From Stichopus chloronotus (Eukaryota > Echinodermata > Holothuroidea > Aspidochirotida > Stichopodidae), in the NCBI GenBank assembly GCA_021234535.1, contig CM037843.1:35775200-35839199 (forward strand): a DNA stretch of 64,000 nt, in the 5' to 3' direction. Each line of letters opens with the position of its first letter. Position 1 is the stretch's first letter. Made by a program: the position numbers and the translations under genes. The notes beneath the pieces were generated by a model that saw only the letters and a program-made list of their open reading frames with translations, was not told the DNA's origin and searched no databases. Shown piece by piece: positions 13,171 to 27,430 of the stretch.

Positions 13171-16100
13171 AACATGTAATACAGTGCAGTACTGTAGTAC
13201 ATTCATGAATTTTTGTACCATTGCTTTTCCATTACTGTGACACACTATTTCATCCCATGCAACCATGTTTTGGGCCTAGTGATTACGTCTAGTTTAAATG
13301 TCACTTTCCATGTGTTGGTAGAATGTTCTCTCAGTATATTTTTACAGTTGTGTACTTAGCCAAGGACCCGAGATGGTAACGTTCTCTGGAGGTGATTAGA
13401 TAAAAAAAAACGTGCTTCCAATTACAAAACGCCCAGAGTGACGGTGCATGTGGATCTGAAGAATTCTTTGACACCATGCGATTTTTGGGATTTGATGTAC
13501 AGGATGTTCATAGGAACACATCCACCCATACAAGAATTTGTGCCTTGTTTCACATGTACATTTAAGAGGAGATACTGTAATATCAGATCAATAAATTGGT
13601 TTGAATATTCAGCATGCTCTTCTGATCTGCAACTTCCCTACTGAGTCATATGCGATTTGGATGTACATTAAGTGATGGGTGTCAAATGACTATGGAATGC
13701 AGTAGGGATGAGATTTGCAACTCCGTGGATTACCTACTTGTTATATCTCGCTGAATTTTCTTTGCTCTTTCCATACCTATCTCCACACTTCTCATGCATT
13801 TTTCTAGTGTACCATACTTAAGGTGACTGTTACTGTAGCATTGGAAATTACTGTCAATGCACACTTTTGCTTTGGTCCTGTGCCTCTTTCATAATGCACA
13901 ACTCAAAGTGTACAGTACTAGTAGGCTTGATATTTCTGTCTTAGAACTCTAAACTCCCGAGTGTCTAAGGAACTATACTGGTGTAGAGAATAGAGCAAAG
14001 GAAGAGATATTTAGAGCATTTGTGAGGAGACAGGTAAGTTAGTCACCTGTACATGTAAGTCAGTGGTAAAGTTTTGGGATATATGTATTGTAAAACACTT
14101 GCAACCGGATAGTGTATGGTCCCTACTTTTGATAGAAAATTAAACGGATACTGTCAATCATCTTGTTAGATGGGTATTCATGCATTCAACTATAGATCAT
14201 GCATGTAACAATATTCAACACTGATGTGTAGTTCCTGTATTGACCTGTGTGGGTCAAGAAAGAGGAAAAAAAAAAAAACATTCTCAGTAATATACTCCGC
14301 TATAGTTGTTTTGCTAACATATTTAGCATATTTCCTCAAATATAACTGCAGGATACTTCTGACATATTGTTTCCTGATATTTTTTTTTCAAATTACGAGA
14401 GCCTGGAGTTCAACAGAATGTTAGGACACCATCACTGAGTGTATTTATTCTGCTTAATATGTATTTGTCACATCTTCATGTCAGTAACATTGTACATTGA
14501 ATACTGTACCATACAATAGATGTGTTTACACTATACAGTACGTGCGTGTGTGTTGTTCGGTTCTGTCTGTATAAATCCCAGTTGCTAAAGTGATGGAATG
14601 ATCCTTCTGAAAACCAGTTAATATATTTGCAAGTTACAAATTTGACAATGCAGGTTAAAATTGGAATGTACATTTTAAACAACATAACGTTGACTTAATA
14701 TTTCTGTATACACAAACACACTTGCGAGTATTTTTTTTATTGACAGTGAACTTGACTAAAGGTTTGATGATATACATGGCTGACCTAGTTTTAGAACATT
14801 GCTATGCAAGAGAGAAGTGGAATGTGGGATTAATATTGTTCATGTTGCTTATTTCCCATCCAGAAGTTGTCCGTACAGAAATATTTGTTGGGTCATTTAG
14901 ATCCTGATTCTTTTAAATTTCCTTGTTTGGAAGTGTCCTGCGTTTAATCTTTTCCTTTTGAAAATGAAACTGAAACATTAAGATACTGTACTGTACATGT
15001 CCCCAACAACCACACAATAAATAGGATATTGTGCTAAAGTTTTGTTCATTTTGTACGTTCAAAGAATTGAATGCCATTGATGTCTTTTGTATCTTTTTGT
15101 GTTTGCAACAAAATTGAATTTCTAGAGCTGGCTTAGAAAAAAATTAAAATGAATATGCATCATATCATTTGACTGCTTCCCCCACTCCCTTTCAATCAGG
15201 TGTTCATCATGGATGGTGTATTTAACTAGTCTTCTACTATCTGCCCTTTTTCTTTTTGTTTTTTTTTTCTTTGTCTCCCTTCTCATCTTTCCTGACTTTT
15301 AAAGGTGTGTAGTGAGACCGTGTGACAAGAATTCAACCCACAAACATAACAGATATATGTGCAGTTGTGTACAATGCAGTGAAGCAACTTGCACATCAGG
15401 ATATTATTTTGGCCCTTGAGCTAGGAGTTGCCTCCCTCAAAGGAAATCAATTTTGTTTATTTGGAGCTCATTTCATTATGATGAAGTCTGTCAGAATGAT
15501 GAAGCCTTGATGAATTATCCAGTCACACGTTTAGCATTGTTTTATAATATCGAAATGCTCTGAGTGATTCAGTCATTTTCCAGCAAAATCCATCAGTCAA
15601 TTCACAGATGGAAACATCTGACTAATGTATTCAGGTTTTCTTTATCCCCATGCTACAGTGGAGAGCATCATCACGTGAAGTGGAAGTACCTCCATTAGGT
15701 TATATTAATCTGAAGCCAGATTCAGAACAATGCTGTGCTCTACTGGATCTGCTCCTTTGAAGTGGTGACCTTCATCATATGAACAATTTAGCCAGGCTTG
15801 AATGAGAAAGTATAAATGCATTTTCTTGCTCTGGCCAGGTGGATGTTTCCAAACTCATCTCAGCTCGTTCCTCCGAGATGATGTCGTTCACCTCGGCCCG
15901 GCTGATTTATAAATCGCTTGAAATGGTTTCTTCATCACATTTCAAATGGCTGTTTAAATCCTGGTGTTCAGTTTAAACTAAACCTGTGAAAGTCTTGACA
16001 AGTTTAGATGTCACATGCTAAAAGTGAATGTGACAGCTTGAAACTTTGTTTCATCTGCCTCGATCTGCATGTGAAAAGTGATTTATCATCGGCTCTGGTG

Positions 16101-17602
16101 CGATATTAAGTGGAACTAAGTGATGGAATATAAGAAGCTATTTGAAAAGACATTGCTCTCTCTTTCTCTAAATTTTAGGAAAGTAGTTTTGCAATATTAT
16201 GCACTTAGCAACTTTATGAACCATGGGGATTTTGAGCCAAGATTGATGTTTCGTGTCCACAGTTTTAAAGGGCCAAAGGGAAAGTGCCTGTTGCCTCATG
16301 GTGGTACACTTTCAGCTTAAAGTAACTGCTTTTATATCGGAATACAATTCCTTCGTCAAACTAAGATTTGAGAAACTGATCATTTACCACTTTTGATAAG
16401 GACAATGATCTGTTGCCTTGAGCAGTCAGGGTTCCATCAAGGAGGGAGGGGTGGGAGAAAAGGAGGATTTGTCCCCTCCCCCTTCTCAAAAGAAGGTGGG
16501 TAAAGTCTCCCCCTTTTTTGTGTTTCTGGTGGAATCCTTGGCAGTGATAGCATGACCTTTGTCTCATGATCACGCTCGCTCTCTTGTTTCGGTATTGCTT
16601 CCCGCAGTTTTTTCGTTTGTGATCAGTTCCCTGGAATTTTAAAAGTGAGATTAAAACCGTCATTGCTAGTGTTCCTTTGTATCAACACTTTACAGTAGAT
16701 GCTGTATGCTCCTGTGGCTGAAACGATTCTCAGTGGGCTACCTGCCTGCAGTACACATTATCTTGAACTTGAATGAATTTAGTGCAGGTGTTTGTTCAAA
16801 CATAATTAAGTAGTACAAATGAGAAAGATTGAATGGTATTAGTCGTTCAAGTGAAATTATGACACACTTTAGCTGGAAGCAATCAGTAGCTGTGGTTTAA
16901 GCAAGAACTATAAGGAAAGAATTCAAATTCATCTAAAATGATGCCAAAAGACAAAACAACAAAAATAGGAAAACAAAAGTAATAGCTGTTGTAACCCAAT
17001 TCCAATGATCACTATGTACCAGGCATTTTGTGAAGTCTAATATCAAAATGGAGGAAGGGTTCAAGTAAAAAGAGAGTGAAAGGCAAATGAACAGAACAAG
17101 TCGTTATGTGCTAATTGTTTTGTAACATACTTAAGATTTTCCTTGATTGAGCTTTTGTATGTCTCTTTCCAATCATGTACCAGCATTCAAAGTGTTGCAC
17201 CACTGCAAGACCAGCTCAAGTTGTGCACTGATCTCTCTGTCAAAATGTTGATTGGTCCCACCTTACCATAGCATTTGTCTTGTCCACAAGCTTCTGCACT
17301 TACCGTGAGTACAGCATTTCTGAAGAGCAGTTCCCATTTTCAACTCTCTTGGATGGAGTTTGAATTTTGTTGTTTTTTTTTTTTTTCAAAAAAAAAAAAG
17401 TAAGTCCGGCAGCCGACAGATACAGGGAATGATACTGTAGAATAGAAAAAGGTAAAGCGTAATGGGGGAGCTTTATGCAAGCTGCTGTACAGTATGTCGA
17501 TTGGATGGACGATTAGAGAAAGTAGATAGGCGAGTAGAGCTGGCATAAAAGGGGTACAGTAACAGCATGTAATGGGGATGACCAAATAGTTCTTAGCAAG
17601 GG
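13171..17602. other. No recognisable gene
   Basis: No repeat or protein recognised. The part at 15570-16110 has even base composition and few of the genome's repetitive words, and is noted as a possible conserved non-coding stretch. A C-rich run at 16440-16520 produces a false 100-codon minus-strand frame. Confidence 0.45.
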
Positions 17603-17830
17603 CTACCAACTGTGAAACTTAAAACTTTCATCGCATAACTTTGATCGACAGCTGTTCCAGGGACACCAAATACAGTTTTGGGTATTAATTCGTCCAAATA
17701 TTTAGAAAAACCAGTGTCAATATCAGGTTTTTAGTTTACAGATCATGGCCTCTGTAAAGAATGAAAACCTACTAAGGGAGATACCTCAGCAACTGAATGT
17801 TGCTGAGATACTAGTCACATTGGTAGCCAT
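17603..17830 (+). repeat. Dispersed repeat I, copy 2
   Basis: Ordered matches to 7688-7960: ACCAACTGTGAAACTTAAAA, ACACCAAATACAGTTTTGGG, TTCGTCCAAATA, AAAAACCAGTG and ATCATGGCCTCTGTAAAGAA. It continues into a small stem around CTCAGCAACTGAATGTTGCTGAG. Confidence 0.72.
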
Positions 17831-20800
17831 TGATAAGTAGATAATTTTTTGGCATTTTTTATGGGGGTCAAATGACAGATCAGCTCTGTCATTTCTTTTG
17901 AAGATCAAAGTAGAGATCATAGTTTGTAAACTTGTAGATATGGTATCCCACAAAGAGTAAGATGTTTTAACTTTAAATTGATTTGTATTGTCCTTTGTTT
18001 CCTATGAATATTGGCAAGGAATCTCAAAGACGTTTGGCTTCTGGTTGGAATATGTGCATTTTTGTCAATGTATGATTACAGTAACTCCACAAGGCAGGTT
18101 CAGCTTGTCGCTCAATATTTAAAACATTGAACAAGTTCCCAACCAAAAGAAACACAAAGGCATGGTTCAATTGGTGCACTACTGTAGCTCCAACCACAGT
18201 TATTCAAATGTTTCAGCAGGCTACAGTAAGTTAGGCTAACTCTTTTCATAATGTGCATCAGCAATATATTATTCGGTACTTTAGGACTGATTCAATTAGT
18301 TTTAATGACATTGTTATTCCAATTTAGCAAGTAGTGCTCACAACAAGTTTTAGATACATAATGAAATTGAAAAACAAAAATCGGTCATGTATGCTTTAAC
18401 TTTACTAGTGATTTGAATAAACATACAGTATGTAACTTCTGAGACTTCTCAGCATTATCGATGAGTTTGGTAATAATTTCATTGCATCTGCTGTATTCCT
18501 TGTCCAGCATAGCATTAAATATATGGTATACTGTAGCACCTTGTTAACAGAAGCAGGCCAGAATGAGTGTTTACCATGTATGGAAATAATCCATGTTGTC
18601 TGTTCGTAAATTAGAAATACTGTCTTCATTGAGATATAAAGTCATGAAGCTATTTTTGACTGAGACAAGTCATGACACTTTTGCTGTGCACAGTTGTACC
18701 TCAAAACCATACCACTTTGCAGTACATGAGATTGCATTAGATGCAGTGGTGAAGATGAAAAGTCAAGAAAAAAAAGTCAGAAAACATTCTGATAGAAAAC
18801 GTCTCTGCTTTCTTCTGATGTTTGAGAAATCACACTACTTAAACAGCCAACCCAATCCATGGTGGTAGACAACTTTGATATGCCCCTCCTTGCTTGACTA
18901 AGTCTCCACACAGCCATTTCGTCTCTTATCACAGCACTGTATTTGGTTGCCAGGTGACCGTGAACTAGCCTGTTGTTCATTATTCTGTACTCAGTTGCAT
19001 TCTGGTCACCCATACTAGCCAGTCTAGCACCCTCGATGATATGTTATACAGTACCACCAATGCCACTACACTGATGCTCTAAGAGACTAGTTTCCAGAGC
19101 CTTTCTTATCACTGAAATTGATTTTTTTTTTTTTCATGTTCTGAAAGTTCTTTTGGAAGTGTCTGTTTGCCAAAACTTAGATCAAATTTCAATACTGCCC
19201 TATGTAAATCCAGCATTCTTTAAGTCTCACAATATGTCCAAAACTGATAATGAGTTTGGAGAAATTGAGACGTGTACAAATTTTTGAGGACAGTTCAAGG
19301 ATTTGGTAGTACTGCAAATTAAGACATAAGTGTATGTTGCTATTTGGGATAAGTCTGTAATTTAAGAATAATGGTTTGTTTGTCTTTGCCTTTGACAGGA
19401 TTTCAAACTCGATCCCTCAGGCCTAACTGATGGCACAAATGGAGAGCAAAAAACCTTTGTCAATTATGGATTTTGCACTTGGGGTGCATATATTTTTGTT
19501 GATATCATAATTAAAGGAACGATATTGTTACAGGGAATGAAGTAAGTGTGATGTGTACCACATTCATCTCAGTTGTCTCCATCAGATGAATAAAGAAATG
19601 TGCATTCAAGTGAGATGAAATATGATAGCATTGTCAGTAGCAGAGAAACCAATAATTACTAAAGTACCTCGCAAGATGACTGGAAAGAAATACACTACAA
19701 GATTCACAGTACCGTACATCACTTCAATCGCTTAGAAGCCCAGAATAGGAAAGATCCATCCAGTCTAGTGTAAAGGAGGACGAACTACTGTATGAGGCTC
19801 AACCGATAGGAACTAATATTCTTAAATATTGCAGAACCTTGGATCATGGTTTAGTAGGAGTAGACCAAATTCAGGGTCATTCTGGCTGTACATAAAATGA
19901 TCTTTAAAAGAGAATGTGGAGTCATGTACTGAAAAGTACGCCAAGTCTGTTTCACAACATATTCTTATTCTTCTTGTATACGTGTACATACTTAGACACT
20001 CAATCATAGTGAGATAATTGATCTTCGTACTTTTGAGGTACACTGTGGAGGCAGTGCTGTTCAGGCAGTTTGTAGCCAAGTTTCGAGCTTGCTTCTAAAC
20101 CACAGATGCATTTGCAGTTTCCTCCAAGGCAAAATATTGATCCAACTGCATTCATACAGCAGTAAACCAATGTTTTTTTTTTACTTGCTACTTGCACTGT
20201 TCAAGGTTTCAGTAAAATAATATTAAAGAGCATCAGCTATGGAAGAATAGAAATTGACAAGGATTGGTGAATTTAGAGGTTGAGCTGTTGTACTTGTGAT
20301 GATACTATTAAAATAAAACTATGAATGAAAGTAACAATTTTCTGTCTGTATGTTATCATGTCGTGAGCATGTATGTCTCATGCTCGGGGAACTTGCTGGT
20401 CAACAGCAGCAGATCAAATGCAGCAGTTGTGGATACTGTATCCATGAAATCTGTCCCCGATAGTGAAGACAGTACTGAGTATGACTGTCCCATACCTCTC
20501 GTGCATGGACAGAACCAGTTACAATGACTCTGCACTGGTTTGTTGATCCCTTATAGCATTGTGACAAGCACTTTGTAATGATATTAAGCAATGGCCTGAC
20601 AGGGCATCCAAAGAGGTCTAAAACAGCCTTACGAACAATTCATTTGTTAAATTGCACTTTTAACCCATTGTACATGTGTTACAGCATTAGCAACTTCTCA
20701 TCATTACATAAAGGGAGACCTCAGGGTGTGTAAATTTGTAAATTCCTGTATTTCCCGACTACTTACTTTGTCCTGTAATCTGATTTTGCTCTCAACTATT

Positions 20801-21226
20801 CAATTGTGATGATTAATAAGGAGATCAAGTATGGATTTTATTGATTCCTGCGGTTGCAGTTACTGTTGGTTTGTATTGCACAACACTCTCTATACTCACC
20901 AATCAATTCTTTATATTCCACTGATAGCATCGGTGTCTTTTCCTTTTTTTGGAGAACTCCAGTGTGCATGAGACTGATCCTGCGTGCTTTAGGATCAGTT
21001 GTTGGAGGTAGCATACAGTAGCTGATCCATTAGTGCCATTTTATAAAGGTAAGTTTCTAGTGAATGCATTGTGAAAATCAGATTGTGCATTTCTTTTGAA
21101 CAGGAGCTTGTTGAAATTAAACATTGTTTCATTTCTGCAAAGATGAAAGAAGTTCAAATAAAATTAGATAAAAATATTTGATGGACTGTCAAGGAATTTT
21201 AAGGACACTGTACTGTGCACTCTAAA
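17831..21226. other. No recognisable gene
   Basis: Short frames only. Nothing in it resembles a known protein, RNA gene or structured repeat. Confidence 0.45.
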
Positions 21227-21476
21227 ATTCACAGCGCGTACTCCCTCACCTCATATCACCTATGCATTACCGTATTGACCATGGACTAGCATCTTGCAAT
21301 TTTGTGTGCATTGGTCGCTGGCAGACCAAAAGGCTGGCAATTACAGAAGGGCGGTGGCCAGATATACACATGCACACACACACAAAATTGCCAGATGCTA
21401 GACCATGGTCAATGCAGTAATGTGTAGATTATATGAGGTGAGTACGTCGCTAGCTAATTCCCAAACCAGTAAGTTT
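21227..21476 (+). mobile_element. Short palindromic DIRS-like derivative (family A, copy 1)
   Basis: About 250 bp with no coding capacity. The left arm (21242-21313) and right arm (about 21379-21443) are inverted copies of each other around GACCATGG and CTAGCATCT. The right arm is followed by a tail ending CCAAACCAGTAAGTT. The centre contains AAAAGGCTGGCAATTACAG, which is the reverse of the block after the left arm in larger copies. Confidence 0.85.
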
Positions 21477-22084
21477 TGGGGATTCTCTTTGGGCAAGTCA
21501 GTTGAAGACCACAGTTTATCCGCCAGATTGTCACAAGTTGAAAGGCATTGTTCTCTCAATGTGTCATAATTTGCTGATAATTAGTACTTGGTCAAAGTAT
21601 CAGAACATGATCAAAGTTTTAAGAAAATTTTACTTTTGAGCCATAACTACTGTAACTACTGTACTGTAGTTGATGGCAGTTTTTAGACAGATATGTGTTG
21701 GATTGTATTAGAGTTTGTCTTGAAGTACTTTTCTCTTTTACGTTCAGGATGCTCATACAGTATATGGAGAAACAATTTGTGCAGAAAGTACGTGTGTGCA
21801 CATGTGCAGGCCACTAGTACAAAGAGCTTTTACTGCTTCCACACCAGCAGTTGATCACAAGTATATTGATCAGGTCTGGATCTGCTCAACCAATCAAGGT
21901 CAAGGGCTGCTACAGGCTTTCACATTTGATCACAGAGCTTGTATCGGTGATCAACATTCCAACAATACAGTACAAGTGACTGCACAAGATCTATTGACAT
22001 ATCAAGTAGCTTCTACCTGGAAGTGTACTGAGGTCACCGGCCTACAACAAGAACTGTACAGTAACATCACCTTGATTGACAGAG

Positions 22085-22266
22085 GCTTCAAGTGCCTTTG
22101 CAGGAGGCAAAATCCAGAGGACAGAACATGTTCTGTAGAGGGCGTGGTGCTAGAATTGATTTTGAGTACATTTTGAGCAAGGCTAAATGTATGCATTAGT
22201 AAAGCGAGAGCTAAGTACTATATACAGTAGTCACTTGGATACCCACACCATTGAGTTGTAGGGAGC
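22085..22266 (+). repeat. Family B end, copy 1
   Basis: Shares GGAGGCAAAA, AGAGGGCGTGGTGCTAGAAT, AAATGTATGCATTAGT and the final CCCACACCATTGAGTTGT with the copies at 29861, 36661 and 43052. Confidence 0.75.
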
Positions 22267-22343
22267 TTTCAAACAGCATGCATATTGATCAAATTAACAA
22301 GGTCTGATTTGACCTGCATCAGTGGATTAACATCTTGAATTTT

Positions 22344-22367
22344 GATGATGATGATGATGATGATGAT
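22344..22367 (+). repeat. Short GAT microsatellite
   Basis: About eight GAT units followed by GATCAAAGG. Confidence 0.9.
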
Positions 22368-23149
22368 CAAAGGGAACTTTCACAAGCAGCGATGATTAAG
22401 AGCATGAAATCAGACCCGTGGATCTGATCAGTCAATCAAGGTTGTTCTCTGCTTCATCCGCTACCATGCAATATCCCAGTTACTACTGCATGGTCAGGGA
22501 TCATTGCCTTTGCTACCACACAGTGTGCCACAATTTAATACTGTAGTTTTAGTATTAAGGGAATCGTCACCATGCAGTTTCCTCTCAATTTCATATGCAT
22601 ACTGTGACAATATGATTCCGACTGTTTACTCTTTTCTACCTTTTTACTCAGAGTGATTGCTTCAGTGAAATTTAATTCCTTGAACCTTAAGGAAAAGAAA
22701 GTGAGGGATCGCAGTTTTCAACTTTTTCACAGAAATATAAGGTACTGTACTAGAGACTACAGTATGTACACACAGTACTTCACCAGTGTATTGCTGTGAA
22801 CTTGGAACAAAAATGGCAGATTTCATTTCCATATGATGCACAAAACCATTCTTAATTTGGGTTTGAGTGATTGATTTCTCTAGAGACTTAGGAAATTCAA
22901 TCTTTGAATTATGAATAATTTGTCTTCTGATCTTCGTTGTTGCTTTTCGTCCTGTCAGTTACTGTAGGGCTGCTCTCAGCAAACCCTCATAAAGGTTTTC
23001 TAAGTTCACTTCCTGCACACTATGTTCAATTGTATTCCTTCTGTGATCAACAAGGATGGGCATTTGATTCATATTGTGAGTGAAAAAATAAATGAGACGG
23101 TATACAGTAGGGTACAGTACAGTTGGGCGATTTATCAGAAGTTTTTATC

Positions 23150-23520
23150 ATCTCCATAATTCTTTTATGACACAATGCCATGTTACTGTAAGATTTGCAA
23201 AATAATGATAATGATAATTGTGATCAAATATGAAGGGAAAGTACTGATGTTCTCAATATACTGCTGAAATTCCACAAATTTTATGAAATTAACAGCCATA
23301 ATTCCACAAAATGCTAAAAAGTAAACAGGACTATAAACAGCTGAAATTCCACAAAACGTTAAAATAAGCAACTCCAGATACAAACGCCTGTGGGTGCATC
23401 AAAACAACCGAAGTCTCCCCATGAGTACTGACTATGGTACCAATCATGGGCACCGGAGGAATTTCCTGAAAATTCATCGGTGGCTGTTTCCTTCTTTTCA
23501 AATATTGATATCAATTACCA
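23150..23520 (+). repeat. Dispersed repeat H, copy 2
   Basis: Shares AAGATTTGCAAAATAATGAT, repeated AAATTCCACAAAA words, CCTGTGGGTGCATCAAAACA, GAGTACTGACTATGG and TTTCAAATATTGATATC with the 8.3-kb copy. The AAATTCCACAAA word recurs three times inside this copy. Confidence 0.65.
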
Positions 23521-25117
23521 ATATGTTGCCAGATGGCAAGTAATTAAGAGGCAATGTAAATATAGGCCTAACAAAAGAATTCAAAACCGACACTTTGCAA
23601 CACTCTACCTCATCACATTTGCATTTTATCAAACTGAAAAACCATGTCTCAAAGAGGTTACTAGATATATTTTAAAACAATTCCAACTGATTTTCATTTG
23701 GGGCTTTGCTCTGTAACTTCTGAATGAAGCCAGCTCTTTTCTAGATGCATGCCACACAACCTTTAAAATGGTTAAAGCATGTGTTCACTCCTTTTTACGA
23801 GCGAATAGGGAAGTATGGCAGTCGTGTTTCAGCCTCTTGACAGCCTTTTCTTTGTATGACTGAAAATCCTTTCAATTACTGTATACATGCTTTTTAGAAC
23901 AGTTTATAGACTATTACATTGTAAACACAAATGTTTGTGAGGGTTTGCACAACAAAGCAACTGTAAAACATGAATAACACCCTTTCCACCGTTTTGTGAA
24001 CGGCTGTTCCGTATGAAAATCTTAACCCTTCACTGTCGGTATTCTGAAATGATTGAAATATTTTGTAGTGGACTTTGGCTTCAATTTTTTCTGATAGAGG
24101 GATGAAGCAGTGAAATTTGGTTGTTAATATTTCAACTCAGAAGGTTAATACTGCATGATTACAAACTTGTTTGTTTTATATCCCAATAAAAAGAAAGATA
24201 ACAGGTGGTAACGCGTCAAGCTGTTTTGTCAAACTTTGCATACAGTATTTATCTTCTTAATGTGCTGGTGTGTGTGTGCCCTACTACTACCGTGTTGCAC
24301 ACATGAGTGTCGACTACTATACTGTATGTGTCCACTGTCAGTTCCACCAGGCAGGGGCTTAAAGATTGGCAAATGTGTGTTATCGTGACTGTGTTGTCTT
24401 TTTCAAAATTGTCATTGACACTAGGCCTAGAGATAATGATGTAATAAGCATACGGTTACTGTCTTTTCAAACATTTGTATGTATCGTGTCATGATAGAGT
24501 AGAAGTTTACTAGAACTAAGCCAAGTGTGGCAAAAGTTGTAACTACTAGACCACCTAGGCTAACTCGACTCAAGTCTAAGTTAGCGTAGGAACTCATAGT
24601 GTTCCTAGTCGTAGACTGAATTGTGTGCATAGCCTTGTACACTTTTCAATCATAAGTTAGTGGGATATTGGTGCACCTGTTACGACCCTAGACTACTAAT
24701 ACTGCGCTTATCATAAGCAGTAAATTGCAGTGCATTACATGAGTGATGCCACAGTCCCAATTAGATCTGCAATTCGGTCCATATTCACGAGTGTGAATGC
24801 CTCGCATTCTGGTTGTTGTATCATGTCTATGACAAATAGCTTTACCTTTTTGTGTTATGGATATATACAATGGGGTTTGGGTGTGTGGGATTGCTTAAAC
24901 ATGTTATTCGTTTGTCAATGAAAACTATTTCAGATCAGGTACTCACATCATTCATTGTTAATCATGCTTTATGATAAAATTCTGAAAATTGTCAATTAAC
25001 AGTCTCAAATGCCAAGGATCAATCATGACAATGACTAATATCCCCACACCCTTGCAGGCCTGCATTTTCCACATTCGCATGGTAGACATGTTGCTCTCAC
25101 TTGTCACTTGTGAACGG

Positions 25118-25157
25118 TACCTAAATGTACCCACACCACTGAGTCGTGGGGATTTGA
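25118..25157 (+). repeat. Possible family B terminal fragment
   Basis: ATGTACCCACACCACTGAGT followed by CGTGGGGAT resembles the last 30 bp of family B; it is too short to be sure. Confidence 0.4.
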
Positions 25158-25596
25158 TGGCATGTTGGCATTCAATGTTATAGGGAACTCTAAGGGAACT
25201 AACCCTAGAGGGATAGAGGGAAGGCAGGGAAAGGCATGCCTTAATTATAACAGGTGGCGGCTCTATCACTGAAACAGCATGTGTGAGATAAGCTGCAGAC
25301 TTATGAGATAAGCTGAGAGCAGCACACTTTGTAGCATATTGTATCAGGTCTCTGTCATAGCAACCTGTGACATGTTAAGCTCACCACTCCATTATGTTCT
25401 GGTACATTAGTTTTCCCATGGTTTTGTTCCTGCTTTCAGTCAAATGCCACTACAGTACATGGAAACATGTACTGCGCACACCAAGACCTTTTATAGATAC
25501 AGTACTTACTTGGACCCTCCCAATAACTGGCCCAGTGCAACCATTCTCTTTGTGCACTTTGAGTATGGTATATTGAAAGATATTCAGTGAAAAACA

Positions 25597-25671
25597 TTCC
25601 TTTTGTGATTGGTTCAATTTTCATTCATCTGCTTCATTCCTTTTGTGATTGGTTCAATTTTCATTCACCTG
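25597..25671 (+). repeat. Tandem duplication of ~38 bp
   Basis: CATTCCTTTTGTGATTGGTT plus CAATTTTCATTCA occurs twice in succession, separated by TCTGCTT. Confidence 0.88.
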
Positions 25672-27430
25672 CTATTTGAAGGAGCTGAAAGTTAATCTGT
25701 TCTCCCATATCAATCCGTTATAAAAGTACATTGCAAACTGAGTCAATAACTCATCAGTGCAAATGACATGTGATAAAGTCTTTATGTGATAAAATATGGC
25801 CACAGGTTGACATCATCATAGTTTGCTGTCTGTTCAAAATCAATCGGGAATGGAAGGTACAGTATTGTTTGTGGGCCATCCCAGGGTACTGCAGGTATCA
25901 TCATCCGCCTGCCATGTTTGGTGTTCTAAAAATTATTCCAAAATATGCTTCACACCCCTCATACCTTTGTACTTGTTGATTGTATAGTATGTAATTTCAT
26001 CATTAGCTCCACAAATTCAAAGTTTCAATATCCACATGCAATTTCCTCGAGTGCCATCTTCCTCAAATTTCCGCTCCTCGCTAAGGATCGGCTGCTCCCA
26101 GAAAACTCTGACTCTGCAGAGAGGATTGAATTACAGAGTAGACCATTCCAACTTAGCAAATAAGTCTTTAAGAGGTGTCTGTAAGAAGGGAGTTGATATT
26201 TTGGCCACATGTGATTATAATTGGTGAATCAACCTACTTGGGGCCATGCAGTTCAACATTTCATTGCTTTTTATATGAAGAGGCCTGCAGTACCGCTTGG
26301 ACAAGTTTCGATGTTAATAGCACTTAGCAATTTATGGCGGGGCTGCAGTATATATGAAATATTTATAGTATTTGTAACAGTGTCTGGAGCACAAGGGTGA
26401 CTTGTAGTTGCATGTGCCATGTAGCAATGGGGGGAGGCTTTGAGGGCATTTTTGCAGTGTGCTCCATCTTCATGCTGTATGCTTCAGACGATACTTGATT
26501 GTCATTATAACGGCCATTATGGCTGCTCCATTAGATTTCTTGGTAGTGTCAACTGCATTTCAAAACAATTTATAAGCTAAGGGAATTCACCTTCATGGTT
26601 AAGTGGAGGCCATAATGTATGTGTGGTATCTATTGACACTAATCACCGTAAACTTTGGCCTTTTCTCTGTGCCGTGCCATGCCATTCCATTCCCTTCATT
26701 ATCAATCTGCCAATCACAGCATAGTACCGTATAGAATACTATTACAGTAATTCTTGAGTGACTGCATCTACATTTTGGCAACCTTGAACATTTTCAGAAT
26801 GCACTCTGTAGTTTCATAGTCCAATCACTTCATCGAATGAATGTGTGGTTCTTCAGAGGATGGGGCATTGCAAGCTTAAAATGAGTACATCTGTGAATTC
26901 CTTTTATAGAGTGTAATAGATGCAGTCCTTGAGAAGCCTTGGCATTTTGAATAATTAATCTTACAATCCAGTTTCCCTTGATTGCCACTTGAACTTTGAG
27001 CAATGAGCTTCATAGACTTGTGATGGTCACAGAGATGTTCATTGTTATGTCTGATGGATGTAAATCAAATTCCAGCCCAATTAAGATGATGTTCATAATC
27101 AACTGAGCTGAAGTGATTAGTAAGTAGTGATTAAATATTAATTTCTGTGCATAATTTACAAATTCAGACTTTGCAAGTTTTCATCTTGCTACAAACATTT
27201 TTGAAAAATTTAGTGTGTACTGTATGTCCCCGCAGGTATTTCAGTGATTAACATTGAAAAGAAGTTTTGAATGTACTTAAAACATTTATAGATGGTGTGA
27301 AATTATTATGTAGAAAATAGCTGGTTCATTCTGAAGTTGCAGAGTGATACGCTAAAAGACTCTGGAACTATTTTTATCTTTTTATCTAAGTATTATGATT
27401 GAGTTAAGGCAAAATTTCAAATTTTTTCCA

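Larger units (their letters stand above)
23521..27430. other. No recognisable gene
   Basis: Contains the small duplication at 25.6 kb and a possible family B scrap at 25.1 kb; otherwise featureless. Confidence 0.45.

Noticed and set aside
16361..16663. 100-codon minus-strand frame
   Set aside because: Produced by a C- and G-rich low-complexity run; amino-acid composition is not protein-like.
21227..21476. Classical DNA-transposon MITE
   Set aside because: The inverted arms fit, but the asymmetric right tail and the recombinase-bearing relative at 31.86 kb fit a DIRS-like origin better, and no target duplication is seen.
21796..22176. 126-codon + strand frame
   Set aside because: Its last part runs into the family B repeat end and the rest resembles no protein; a chance frame across repeat sequence is more likely.
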